Source: Siphonodentalium dalli
Lineage: Eukaryota; Mollusca; Scaphopoda; Gadilida; Siphonodentaliidae
Assembly: GCA_032622095.1 (NCBI GenBank)
Contig: CP136066.1
Location: 51,000,911-51,064,910, forward strand
Direction: 5' to 3'
DNA: 64,000 nt
The translations under genes and the position numbers were made by a program. Each line of letters opens with the position of its first letter. Within the stretch, counting starts at the first letter, position 1. A model generated the notes under the pieces. That model saw only the letters and a list, made by a program, of their open reading frames with translations. It searched no databases and was not told where the DNA came from. This document shows, in pieces, positions 25,145-36,046 of the stretch.

Positions 25145-26070
25145 ATTGGTCTGTCCGTCCGGGCGTCCGGGCGTCCGTCCGTCCGTTAACCTGTTGTCCG
25201 GATGATAACTTTAGTTAGAGTGAACCAAAATTAGTAAAATTTGGTATGTGGGTTTATTAGCTGAAAAGTAAGTTCAAGTTCGAATTTGGGTTCCGCCCAC
25301 CAATTTTCACCGGAGTTATGCCCCTTATTTAACGTTTTTTGACTTAGAAAATCCTTGAAATTTGTTGTCCGGATGATAACTTTAGTATAGTTTATCGGAA
25401 TGAATCCAAATTTGGTATATTACTTTCTTTCACCAAAACACATGTCAAGTTCGAACTTGGGTTCTGTCCGACAATTTTTGGCAGAGTTATGCCCCTTTTT
25501 CGACTCAGAAAATTCAGTTTTTCTTATGTTTTTTGGTTTCCGGATGATAACTCGATTTTGGAATGTTTATACGCAAAACCCGTTTTTTTGTGGATTCCAT
25601 ATATCAAAATACAGCTCAAGTCCGAATTTCGTTTTAATCCGATAATTTTTGCGAGAGTTATGGCCCCTTTTTTGACGTAATTTGACTTAGAAAATCCCTG
25701 AAATTTGTTGTCCGGATGATAACTTTAGTGAGAGTGAACCGATTTCAATCAAATTTGGTATGTGGGTTTATTAGGAGAAAAGACAGCTCAAGTTCGAATT
25801 TGGGTTCCGTCCGCCAATTTTCACCGGAGTTATGCCCCTTATTTGACGTAATTTGACTTAGAAAATCCCTGAAATTTGTTGTCCGGATGATAACTTTACT
25901 AGAGCTTATCGGATTCAATGATAATTCGGTATATTACTTTCTCCCACCAAAACACAGGTCAAGTTCAAATTTGAGTTCCGTCCGCCAATTTTTACCAGAG
26001 TTATGCCCCTTTTTTACCAGTTTCCGCCGACCCAAGAGAGGGCGTATATTGCACGCCCAGCGTAGCTCTT
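25145..26070. mobile_element. Dispersed CCGT-tandem repeat, copy 2 (opposite orientation)
   Basis: Starts with CCGTCCGG-type tandems (25150-25185). It then holds about four diverged tandem subunits beginning 'tgtccggatgataacttta' (near 25195, 25369, 25708 and 25878), each with 'caagttcgaatttgggttcc' and 'agttatgcccctt'. A related element is at 52234-53118. Confidence 0.6.
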
Positions 26071-26177
26071 GTATATTAAGCGAAAGTCATATATAGATGG
26101 AGGCGTGTTCCGACTTGCGAGCTAGTTTAATATCCGAGCCGGTTTTCCGTTTTAATATCCGGCTAAGTTGCATGCTT

Positions 26178-26336
26178 AACACTTTTTCCCATTTTTTCTT
26201 ACATTCTTTAACAATTTTATAATTTTTAATGTGTTAAGCCAATGCATTCTCTTATATATGCGAGGCGACCTATGGTCGACTCGCATATATAAGAGAATGC
26301 ATTGGCACAGGGCCGTTCTGTTGGGTAAAGGCTTAA
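26178..26336. mobile_element. Double-hairpin TTAA MITE, 5'-truncated copy b
   Basis: Keeps only the right half: the 'cttacattctttaacaatt' spacer, one hairpin (about 26239-26308) and the right TIR with TTAA at 26333-26336. The left half and first hairpin are missing. Confidence 0.75.
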
Positions 26337-26689
26337 CTTATTCCAATCAGTCACGATTGTTGTGTTACTCTACTGGGCTTTCAAAAGCGGTGTAAGCGTG
26401 ACTGTTCGGTTTGTAAGAAGTTGATACAAATAAGGAAAGGCATTACATATGAGAAAATTTAGAATTTTCGTAAAACTGAATACTTGACACATTCGCGTAT
26501 TAATGAACTGCTATACTGATAATAGTAGTCGTAATTTTTGTGTTCGCTGCTAATTATCCTACATACACATAATGAAATGCGTATATATATTTCAATAAAC
26601 AGAAAATAATTGAAATTTATGCTTTGAGTATGTAATTTACTACATTTGCACCCTTTTTATCAAATTTGAACCCCACACATACAAACATT

Positions 26690-27025
26690 TCGGATTATGT
26701 TATGTTTAGGAGCCTGGTTGTCTGATTTGGGTATGTTATGAGCCTGGATATCTCATTAGTTTATGGCTATGAGCCTGGTTTTTGGCTAAGGTTGTGAGCC
26801 TGGTCGGATTATATTATAGTTATGGGCCTGGATGTCAGATTAGGTTATGGTTATGAGTCTGGTTGTCACATTAGGGTATGGTTATGAATCTGGTTATCAG
26901 ATTATGCTATGGATATGAGCCTGGGTTTCGTATTATGTGGTGGTTGTGAGCCTGGATGTCGGATTAGGTTAAGGTGATGAGTCTGATTGTCAGATTAGGT
27001 TATGGTTATAAGTCTGGATGTCGGA
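26690..27025. repeat. Degenerate ~30-35-bp minisatellite
   Basis: Repeated theme 'gagcctggttgtcagattag' + 'gttatggttat' with about ten diverged copies. Confidence 0.7.
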
Positions 27026-27359
27026 CGCCGTTGGGCAAAACATTTTGTCAGTTTCCTTTTCGCAATAAAACTACCCTTTTTGACAATTTTATCGGTCGGC
27101 ATCCATTCAAACTTCATAATGTCCCAATTTAATGATATATGTAACAATAATTCAAAAAATATTACCTGACAAACATTATTTAAATGATTAATCTAAACAA
27201 ACAATACAGTGACGCCGCCAAAGCCCAGATCTGGGCTTCCAGCACTCTTACGTAGGGTCCAAATATGGGCTCCAGCATTGGACCAGCCAATGAACTGCTA
27301 TACTGATAATAGTAGTCGTACTTTTTTGTGCGGCCCAACAGACTTTGCGTGTCATTCGC
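27026..27359. other. Spacer, no feature recognised
   Basis: No coding or repeat structure seen apart from 'tgaactgctatactgataat' at about 27290, which also occurs near 26503, indicating a dispersed or duplicated fragment. Confidence 0.3.
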
Positions 27360-28440
27360 AATAAGCTAATATGATTTGGTGTCATTAGTTGGTACTTAAT
27401 TGTGTTATCAGGTCATAGTCAATGGTATACGCTCGATGATTGCATGCACAGCTCGCGGGCACATTCTTGAAACAGTACTCGTATCTACCGATTTAACGAA
27501 ACGACAACTGATTGATTCTAGAGACGTACTGCCCGCTTCGTAATTTGTATCGTTAGCAGTTCATTATTCGAAAGGTGCCCAATCTGTAAAACTCACCAAG
27601 ACAATCTAAATGATAACATAAACAACCTAGCAGGTCATACACTGGCAAGTCACCAAGACAATCTAAATGATAACATAAACAACCTAGCAGGTCATACACT
27701 GGCAAGTCACCAAGACAATCTAAATGATAACATAAACAACCTAGCAGGTCATACACTGGCAAGTTTGTGCGGAAGTTTTTTTTCAGTCAGTCATGTTCGC
27801 ATAAAAAAAAACTATGGTGCCAGAATATGAAAGGCAACATGCATTACAAAATGTATATTACGTAACCTTACGACATGTGGGGTGAAGCAGACGATCACTC
27901 GATCTTTAGACCATCCCGGGCGCGAACGTTTCACACACAACTTCTCATTGGTGATCATGTTATTAGTTTGTACTTAGTCGTGTTCTAATCAGGTCATAGT
28001 CAATGGTAGACTCGATGGTGGCACGCGTGCCCTGTCTTGACTTCTTGAAACCGTAATCGTTAATACCGTTATAACAAAACGACAACTGAGAGAAAGAACA
28101 CACATTCTAGTGACGTACTGCCCGCTTCGTAATTCGTATCATTAGCAGTCCATCGTTCGAAAGGTTTCCAATCTGTAACAGTCACCTAAACATTCTAAAT
28201 CATAACATACACATCCTAGCAAGTTGATATCTAAGAGTTCGTTCATACACTGGCAAGTTTGTATGGCATTGTTTTCCAGGTATGTTCGCATAAAAAAAAC
28301 TATGGTGCCAGCATATGAACGGCAACGTGAATATAAAATGCATATTACCCAACCTTACCACGTGTGGGGTGAAGGAGAAGATCACTCGATCTTTTCGACC
28401 ATCCCGGGCGCGTAATCTTCACGCACAACTACTCATTTCA
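27360..28440. repeat. Diverged tandem duplication of ~550 bp
   Basis: 27360-27935 and 27945-28440 share a series of blocks in the same order: 'caggtcatagtcaatggta', 'acgtactgcccgcttcgtaa', 'cgaaaggt', 'actggcaagttt', and 'gatcttt..accatcccgggcgcg'. Copies have drifted and the first carries an internal 57-bp tandem. No coding function seen. Confidence 0.75.
27594..27763. repeat. 57-bp tandem, 3 near-identical copies
   Basis: Unit 'caccaagacaatctaaatga'+37 bp repeated three times inside the first half of the duplication. Near-identity of the units, against the divergence of the two large copies, shows recent local expansion. The 19-residue periodic open frame on minus is a by-product. Confidence 0.85.
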
Positions 28441-29210
28441 ATTTCACCTTACGACATTAGAAGTACAATTTCGGTGATTCTAACATATTGCCTTAAATTA
28501 CAAGTATGATTGATTCTTGCGAGATAATTGCAGGCTATTTACAGGCAAATTTCGATAGCATCGCGCTACTAGTGTAAGCACGTAGTTTTTACTTTTCATG
28601 CAGTTAGCTATGGTACAGATGCATTTTATAAGCAATATTTGTTTCGGTTTCTTGCAGAGTGTATAGCTTTTCTATAACGAAATGCTTGCATAAGAATGCA
28701 TGGCAACTTTGCGGCGAGTGTATGAAGTGGAACTCGAATTCTAAGTCAATGGACCGTGACCAAACAAGCTAATCTCAGTTTTATTAGGTTTCATCGTCGG
28801 TCCAGTCGCTATGCCATAATGTTGTCAGTTTTGCGGGTAGAGGAAACATCTCACCCACAGATTTTTATCAACTTTATTGAAAGATATTATATGACTCACC
28901 TGAGAGATGGTATGTTCCCAACGAATAAAACACAACAGAGTCCTATGTTGTTTCCTATCACAAGAGCTGTTTGTTATGGTCGAACCACGGGTATACACAC
29001 GGGGATTGTATTAGCTGTCACCCTAGCATACCGATTTATGGGATAAGTTCTATATTGAGAATCTAGATTCCCATTAGTATAGAAACAAATGTCGTGTGGA
29101 CTAAAGCCTAATCAACAATAACAGACGCGCTGCGCAAATTACTGACGGCATTGATAGGCCATCAAAGGAATGATCTCTTATATGATTAAGACAGTCCTTT
29201 GGTCTCCCTC
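28441..29210. other. Intergenic, no gene assigned
   Basis: A plus-strand open frame of 96 codons (28756-29046) lacks recognisable motifs and splice context. Not called. Confidence 0.3.
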
Positions 29211-29212
29211 CC

Positions 29213-29545
29213 ACATTAATTCTCCACTCACATTATTTCTCCCTCTCACATTATTTCCATCACATTATTTCCCTCTCACATTATAGTTCTCCACTCGCAT
29301 TGTTTCTCCCTCTCACATTATTTCCCTCTCACATTATTTCTCCGCTCACATTATTTCCCTCTCACATTATAGTTCTCCACTCATTGTTTCTCCCTCTCAC
29401 ATTATTTCCCTTCGCAGTATTTCCCCTCACATTATTTCTCACTCGCTCAGTTTTCCCCTCACATTATTTCCCCTCTCACATTATAATTCTCCACTCACAT
29501 TATTTCCACTCTCACATTATTATCTTTCGCACATTAATTTCTCTT
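29213..29545. repeat. Short minisatellite 'ctctcacattatttc'
   Basis: About 18 irregular copies of a 13-20-bp pyrimidine-rich unit 'ctctcacattatttccc', with variants 'ctccactcacatt' and 'cattatagttctcc'. The 117-codon open frame it supports is a by-product. Confidence 0.8.
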
Positions 29546-29689
29546 TCATGTTTATTCTGCATTTCTGCCTCTGACGTTATTTCTACCTCTCCAGCCTGTT
29601 CCGGTGAAAATAGGCACATGTCGGGCTTATTTTATAAGCTCATATTGGCATGATTTAATGTAATAATATATAAATAATATATATAATTT

Positions 29690-30040
29690 ATATAGCGCTT
29701 AATCCCTGGTGTAGCTCTTAGCGCTTACAGTAATACCCCAGCTGTTCTTTTTATTAGTATGCCTTGCCATTTTACAGGCGCTTCATTCGAGCGGCTTACG
29801 GAGACCCAACAACTAGGTACCTATTTCTCGTCTAGGTACGACGAAGCGACCACAGTACAAGTGACCTTGCCCAAGGGTCACAACCTGGCGCGAGATATGA
29901 AACAGCGTGTATATAGCACACATACCGTTCAACCCGGCCAAGCCACTGTTGTGGAGACGATAGTCCACCGGCCAGGCGCGAACTCACGCCGGTGCATTAA
30001 CACCATTACAAGTACGACACCTCAATATACGCTCCATATG
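29690..30040 (+). mobile_element. Dispersed 'TATAGCGCTTA' repeat
   Basis: Begins 'tatagcgcttaatccctggt' with a following 'tagcgcttaca', then 'acctatttctcg', 'ccttgcccaagggtcacaac' and a degenerate box resembling 'ttcgaac' near the end. In my knowledge this order of phrases is a dispersed repeat in several marine invertebrate genomes. The 97-codon open frame across it is not considered a gene. 'tatagcgcttaacc' also occurs at about 52964. Confidence 0.5.
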
Positions 30041-30139
30041 GACGGTTTTTGAAACAGTCCAATATCGGACTATTTCCACACTAAATAAACCCATATGGGC
30101 ATTATTTAATTTACCTTTTTTCATCGACACGACACACAC

Positions 30140-30445
30140 TGTAAAAAGTGCAGAACACCTAAATAGAACACGAAATGTAACAGATATAGAACACATAAAT
30201 GTGTTCTAAAACAGAACACGATAAGTAGAACACATAAACGTGTTCTAAAAATGGTAGAACACTAGTGTTCTCACACCAGAACACTAGTGTTCTGGTTTGA
30301 GAACACTAGTGTTCTGGTTTGAGAACACCAGTGTGCTGGTTTGAGAACACTAGTGTTCTGGTCGTAGAACACTAGTGTTCTAAATCAGAACACATAGGTG
30401 TTCTAAAACAGAACACATATGTGTTCTAAAACAGAACACGTCAAC
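30140..30445. repeat. Array of GAACAC...GTGTTC palindromes
   Basis: At least ten short palindromes in tandem: the core AGAACACTAGTGTTCT appears about five times between 30260 and 30385, flanked by longer-loop versions (agaacacataaatgtgttct and similar). Both the arms and the linkers ('ggtttgagaacac') repeat, so the block is tandem and self-complementary at once. Confidence 0.8.
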
Positions 30446-30632
30446 TGGATAATTTGCTCCGAACTTAGAACTCGTCTGCCGGGTATATCGAAAGTCTAAT
30501 TCTCCACCGGGAGCCGGACGTTCTTGCACCGGGAACCTGAATTATCTCCGATCTTTCGAATTTCGATTACTGAGCGTGATGTGGGTGATGTTCGTGGGAC
30601 TCAAGAGAAATATGTCTGTTTCATATATTAAG

Positions 30633-31032
30633 TTAACCCTTTACCCAACAAACCGGCCAAAACCGGCCAAATAAATCTTCAACAGCCTAAAATATCTTCG
30701 GTCTGTCTCAATAGAACCATACAAATATGGATATCACTGGAATCGGCTCCTTGACCACATTGTGATAGTTACAGTTATGCCCTGTGCCAATGCATTCTCT
30801 TATATATGCGAGTCGACCATAGGTCGCCTCGCATATATAAGAGAATGCATTGGCCTAAAAAAAATCTTTTTTTAACACTTTTTACCATTTTTTCTTACAT
30901 TCTTTAACAATTTTATAATTTTGAATGTGTTAAGCCAATGCATTCTCTTATATATGCGAGGCGACCTATGGTCGACTCGCATATATAAGAGAATGCATTG
31001 GCACAGGGCCGTTCTGTTGGGTAAAGGGTTAA
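30633..31032. mobile_element. Double-hairpin TTAA MITE, copy c (400 bp, intact)
   Basis: Perfect TTAA at both ends (30633-30636 and 31029-31032), TIR TTAACCCTTTACCCAACA, hairpins at about 30787-30855 and 30933-31003. Best intact copy with copy e. Lies 190 bp from the end of a coding exon (31226). Confidence 0.9.
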
Positions 31033-31225
31033 TCAAAATTTTTCAAATACTAGCACCAGCATCTAGCAGCTTAGTTAGAACTGTCCATTATGTCTCTCAT
31101 CGGTATTGGTACCAATACAAAAACACATATGCGACGCTAGTTGCTGATAAATAATTAAAACCGAAAATCTCAAACTAAAATCACCATTCAAATTTTATAC
31201 TGCTGACATATATAATTTTACTTAC

Positions 31226-31574
31226 ATATTCTGCTTCCCGGAAGCATGGATATCTGTGAAATTGGCGCGACACTACCATTAGGCGTTTTCTGCAGAAATT
31301 CTTCTCTGTCTCGCCGAGTCTGTTTCAGTAGAGACCTCATATGTTGCCTTTCCTTCGTTCCTTTGGCGAATTCTCTTCTCAGTTCGTCTATGTGTCGCTG
31401 AGCAACTGCATCGTCAACTTGAATTTGAATGTTTGGAAGAGAAAATGAACTGAGACGTGGTCTAGGGCTGAAACAAGCACTGTTCGGTACACTGGGACTT
31501 CTGTCGATGCTCTTCACTCTATCGCTGTGTCTCCTGTGGCGAATTCTTTGAGAAAGAGCTTTGTTGAACCGAGA
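31226..31574 (-). CDS. Exon 2 of an unrecognised minus-strand gene
   Basis: Internal exon of 349 bp. On the minus strand it follows an excellent acceptor (a pyrimidine-rich tract ending TTTCTTTTCAG at about 31575-31590) and ends at a strong donor, GTAAGT. It is open throughout and encodes about 116 residues, entering in phase 0 and leaving in phase 1. The protein is Arg/Ser-rich at first (SQRIRHRRHSDR), then a Ser/Pro-rich stretch (SPRPRLSSFSLPN), then a charged probable helix of about 40 residues (from QRHIDELRREFAKGTKERQH). The composition is that of a real cytoplasmic or nuclear protein, but I recognise no family. The next exon is not visible to the left. Confidence 0.6.
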
Positions 31575-32245
31575 CTGAAAAGAAATTTGAGAGAGGAGTT
31601 ACTCGGGAGTTACTATAGCCCCCATAATCGTTCATCAACTAAGTCAACAATTAAGAAATGGTCGTCGGTTTTTTGCATTTACATGAAGTATGAATGCAAT
31701 CGGTTTAAACGGTTTGTGTGAAGCGCGGAAATTTATATTTACATACCAAGTTCAATTCAAATGTCATTTAGCCCTAGTCTTGTCACTATACACACTCCGT
31801 CTCGGAAAGGAAATACTTCAATGATATCAAAGTAATGGCATGTTATTTGAAATAGTGTGTGCATAGGGTGCTATATAACTTACTGTTCAATGACTGTATG
31901 ACTCTATGTAACCGACAATAACAATTTTGTACAAAGTTTCAATACTTGGTTAGTTGTAACAACTTGATAACATATTATATATCATGGACAGCGGAATGGT
32001 AACAGCAAAATTTATAACAATTCCGCATAAAAATAATATGACTTAGATTTCTCTCAATCGGACAATGTTGGACGTCGATAACATAACAATTGCAGTATAA
32101 GTATTATGCCTTATAGTAAAAAAACTAGCTATAGTTTGAACTATCAATTATTCCAACTTCAAGTACAGTTGTTTCTAAAAAGGTTTGATAATAATCAGTA
32201 TAAATGTCACAATCGTCCAAACAAACGTGTGTCAAGGAATTATAC

Positions 32246-32323
32246 CTTCTCCTGGTGATATCTGAGCTCGATTTTTATATTCGGCTGAATGGCTTTCGCG
32301 TGGTCTTTGAACTCCACTAAACC
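32246..32323 (-). CDS. Possible 78-bp cassette exon of the unrecognised gene
   Basis: Between exons 1 and 2, one frame on the minus strand reads EFKDHAKAIQPNIKIELRYH and ends at a GTATAA donor (32245-32244). If the acceptor is the AG at 32325-32324 the exon is 26 codons, phase 0 at both ends, so it could be included or skipped without changing the frame of exon 2. The acceptor is weak (GAG, though a T7 tract lies upstream), and another open frame with an ATG overlaps it. Treat as a hypothesis based on phase and composition. Confidence 0.25.
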
Positions 32324-32378
32324 CTCGTGGTCGACGTCCCATATTAAAAAAACGTCAGAATTAATTCAATATACTTAC

Positions 32379-32408
32379 AGCAGAAGACTGGCTTCTGTCG
32401 GTACTCAT
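32379..32408 (-). CDS. First coding exon of the unrecognised gene
   Basis: ATG followed by nine codons (MSTDRSQSSA), then a consensus donor GTAAGTAT. It leaves in phase 0, exactly what the acceptor of the exon at 31574 requires; the joined start would read MSTDRSQSSASRFNKALSQR. The low-complexity Ser/Arg character continues smoothly into exon 2. An inverted CCAAT box (32476-32480) lies about 70 bp upstream of the ATG, compatible with a nearby promoter. Ten-codon exons are hard to prove from sequence alone. Confidence 0.45.
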
Positions 32409-33399
32409 GTAATTGTTCAGCTCATCTACTCATGAAGGCTGAAGCAACACGCGACAGTTTTACCCAAAACGGGAGCCAATAGCAACGCCATCAGTCTGTT
32501 AGTAGTTTTTTCTCATGAAACGCGAACACATTATTCTCAAGGACGGTTCGAATCATTACGGAACACGTCATCTGTCGGAATTCGATATCTGTACTATTAT
32601 CGTTTAACAATAGCTTGAAAAATACACACCATAATTTGATGCGTTCACACTGTTCGATTTGACCCCAAATTAGTAAAAGATCTGTAAGTTTATTTTCAAC
32701 TACTTGCAACCACATTCATTCGTAGGGCACATGTTTCGCGAAAATAACAAAGAAGAATATACCATTTAACACTGAAAACAAACGCAAAATATCACAATTG
32801 AGAACGTTCGTATTATATAGCGACTTAGGGTGGCAGAATCACGGATACACCAACAACCCCTATTAATGGGGGCTCATATGCATGGTTTCCATTAATTATT
32901 TTCTGGTATAGAAGACGTACGGACCGTGGTTTATGGTGTAACATCTGACAGTACATCTTTAAATTACTCTGTCTGCTTAGAATACCAAACCTTAACAGGA
33001 ATATGTGTAGGAGGACAGACATGTTCCAACCTGAACTACATTCGCATAGCTCTTAGAAGTGCATATATGTAGGTCATTTTGGTGCAATACATTAGAGCAT
33101 GCATTTGCCAATACCACATATTTATGTGTATTGCAGTGGATATCGTGACAGTTTGTCTTGCTAAGGGGAAAATTATTAATGGCATTGAAGTGTATATAAA
33201 TCCCCTTTCGCGTGATTTCTTGGATGAAATAAGAACTAATTGATAAACATTGTGCAGTAAATGAACTCGAGCATGTGACATAGTGTGTCGTAATGTGACA
33301 TATTGTGTCAGGCTGTCCGAGGCATGTGTCACGCAATTAATTTATGGTCCAGTGGTACATGTTTATGACTGAACATGTCACAATGAAGATATCATACGT
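32409..33399. other. Upstream region of the unrecognised gene
   Basis: Apart from the CCAAT box noted for the first exon I see no promoter element, exon or repeat. Open frames at 32491-32715 and 32992-33336 (minus) have no coding character. Confidence 0.3.
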
Positions 33400-33851
33400 G
33401 AGGGTATCACCCCTCCCCCTGAATCATGAATACCAGTTAATTGGGGGGGGGGGGTGAATCCTGGATACCAGTTAATTTGGGGGGGGGGTGTGAATCCTGA
33501 ATACATGTTAAGAAATAATATGCGATAAATGACATACAAATTGACTGTTTTAATATAAGACAGATACAATCAGAAGTTACATTATGATGCCGGTCGAGTT
33601 ATGAGGCCGTTATGATACGATTAATGATACTTTATGATGGCATGGTGGTCGAATATGCCCAAGAAGCTATTCTACCCACTCATTCATACAGATATAACTA
33701 GCACAACATATTACTTTGCGCCATCAAAACCTGCGTCCAAGATGTTTTGCTTGAACCCGAATACCAGTTAATTCGGGGGTATGAATCCCGCGTACGGCTT
33801 CAAAACACCCTGAATCCCGCGTACCGAAGGGGGGGGGGGGGTGATACCCTC
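33400..33851. mobile_element. Poly-G-bounded TIR element, about 450 bp
   Basis: The ends are inverted copies: 'gagggtatcacccctcccc' (from 33400) and 'ggggggggtgataccctc' (to 33851). Internal repeats of 'gaataccagttaatt'+G run occur near 33430, 33467 and 33760. It resembles the G-run hAT-like elements in style, but the terminal sequence differs and I cannot define a target duplication. Confidence 0.6.
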
Positions 33852-33867
33852 ATACATGGGAAGCCTG

Positions 33868-34180
33868 TTCTCGAGGAAATTAGATCATATTGAACTTATT
33901 TCACGGGACTAAAATAAGCTCATATGGGCATTATTTAGATGTGAAATAAGCCCTATGGATAAATCAAGGCATATATCAATTAAAATTGTTCATGTTGGCA
34001 TTATTTGATCCACTTATTCTAATCTCCGCGGTATTGACCAATCTTAATCGTCTTACCTGATTATAATGTGGCGCGCACAATAAAACGAAATCATGGGTAT
34101 AAGTCCACTATGGGCTTATTCCAAAACCAAATAAGTCCAATATGAACCTATGTGAATATTTAGGTCCAATGTGAACCTAT
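33868..34180. mobile_element. AACAGGCTG-type MITE, variant B copy 1
   Basis: Starts with 'gcctgttctcgagg' and is built of words such as 'ataagctcatatgggcatta', 'gggtataagtccactatggg' and 'gtccaatgtgaacctattt'. A second copy with the same order lies at 34752-35125 and a partial one at 58052-58217. Confidence 0.6.
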
Positions 34181-34237
34181 TTACTCGATTATATGTTGTC
34201 CTGTGATATCACGTTATGCCACTGAATAACGCCATCG

Positions 34238-34659
34238 TTAAAGGTACTCAATCCGATCAGACGCTCCTAAATTACTATTTCTTTGGCTTCGGGGGTAAAA
34301 AATATTTGATTCGAGTCGAAGAACCCACCCATCGAAGCTCAGAGTGATCAGATCTCGATTTTGAAGTTATTTATCGAGATGTGTAATAATATGTGGCCCA
34401 GAATACACGTGGTCAAACGGACGGTCTCGGAACAAAATGCGGATGAAGGTGGATAACTCTAATATCAAGTGATAATACAGCCATATTTTGTTGAACAAAT
34501 TATTGATAAATAACAAGTTTTGGGAAATTTTATACCATAGTTGACAGTGGTTAGCATTATTTTGTTGCAATAAATCGATTCTGATAACTGATGAAGAAAT
34601 GTTGTTGTTGTTGTATTTTGATTGTATGGGGAACGTCTGAACGGATTGAGTACCTTTAA
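34238..34659. mobile_element. TIR element 'TTAAAGGTACTCAATCCG', copy 2 (422 bp)
   Basis: Inverted ends with TTAA at 34238-34241 and 34656-34659. Shares the interior 'ggcttcgggggtaaaaaata' and 'tttgattcgagtcga' with copy 1 at 11226-11712. Confidence 0.7.
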
Positions 34660-34751
34660 GTGGCTTGTTCATTGTAGATTCGTTGCCACGGGTAGTGTCT
34701 ATTCTGATTGAATATAAATGTCTTAACTTTTTAACACTGGTGGTTCAGCCT

Positions 34752-35125
34752 CTTCTCCCGGAAATAAGCTCATAGTGAGCTTATTTCATGGGAACTGAAG
34801 GAAGCTGATATCGGCATTATTTAGATGCGACATAAGCCATATGGGTTTAAACGTTGGTTATTAAAACAGCCCTAAATGGGACTAATTCAATGTGAAATAA
34901 GCCCGTATTGTGCTTATTTTCAAGACAACAGGCTTGAAAATAACACGAATAAACCAAATCACGACTAACACGCAGATGTACGCTCTCTATAATGCGTTTT
35001 CACTGTGGCCCCTGCCACCCAACTGAATAACTGGTATAAGTCCGATATGGGCTTATTATATAATCAAATAATTCCAATATGAACCTATGTGAATATTAAG
35101 GTCCAATGTGAACCTATTTGCACGA
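34752..35125. mobile_element. AACAGGCTG-type MITE, variant B copy 2
   Basis: Starts 'cagcctcttctcccggaaat' and repeats the word order of 33868-34180, including 'tccaatatgaacctatgtga'. An 'aacaggctt' near 34930 shows an internal or second end. Confidence 0.55.
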
Positions 35126-35640
35126 GGATAGTTTCTGTCCAAGCTGGCGTCTTTCAACAATTACCTTTCTGCTTTGAGTAGCATGTTTACACCATCCACT
35201 TCATCTGTTTGTCAGAAACCCTAAAACTGTAACCTAATTGTTAAATCTTCCAGACGTTTCTTTTTCCATGTTCCTAATGGTCGTCTGCTGGTTTAGTTAT
35301 CTTCCTTTCAATCTCAATCTGTTCTGGGCTCTCTTTAAATTGTTTTCAGGTTGTGTTGGTCAAGTTGCTTACTGACTGTAGGGGAGATGCACAATCTCTT
35401 TCCTGTTTGTTTTGTAACCATGTAGCAGTGTTATTGTGGGAAACATGTTAGCTTCTGTGGCAATCTTAGATGTATTAGATGTTTCTCTGGCAGGCTTGTC
35501 TAAATGTCCGGAGATCGATTTAGAGAATTTGTTATGCCCTGGAGTTGAATTTGTGTTACTTTGTGAGATGAAGATTCTGTCCAGGTTCCACCCTCAGCAA
35601 AGTCTCCAACAAGCTGCTTGATTATATATATAACTAGAGG
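35126..35640. other. Spacer, no gene assigned
   Basis: Slightly less AT-rich. A 61-codon open frame at 35436-35621 has no recognised motif. Confidence 0.3.
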
Positions 35641-36046
35641 TGTGACTGTCCCAATGGGACTAAGGATACCCCCCGTGTTTTTAAAATACTAAGATGTTTC
35701 ACATGTCATTAACCATTTAGTTAAAATAATAAAATAACAGTTCCCATTGCAGGTGCACAAACCTAACCGTAATCTTAAATCTATTGACCGAAAAATGTAG
35801 GAATAAAAGCTCGGACAAAATTATGCATTTTGCAAAAATGTTCTAAGTCGAAAAAGGGGAATAACTCCACAAACAAGCCGGACAGACATAATCGCAGGTG
35901 CACAGGTTCCCATGGTACTAAATATCTGTGCCAAGATTAAAAAACATTGACCAAAAAATGTAGAAATAAAAGCTCGGACAAAATTAGGCATGTTGCATAA
36001 AAAAGTAAAAAAGGGGAATAACTCCACCAAAAAATGCCGGACAGAC

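Noticed and set aside
29759-30052. 97-codon open frame (plus strand)
   Set aside because: It runs through a dispersed 'tatagcgctta' repeat.
30260-30385. Canonical glucocorticoid/androgen response elements
   Set aside because: Half-sites fit but spacing is 4 bp rather than 3, and the block behaves as a tandem repeat.
31527-31721. 64-codon plus-strand frame
   Set aside because: It is antisense to a better-supported exon with canonical splice sites.
32269-32345. Frame starting MGRRPRGF as an alternative first exon of the unknown gene (minus strand)
   Set aside because: Its exit phase does not fit exon 2 (a stop follows after joining); the overlapping frame with phase 0 fits better.
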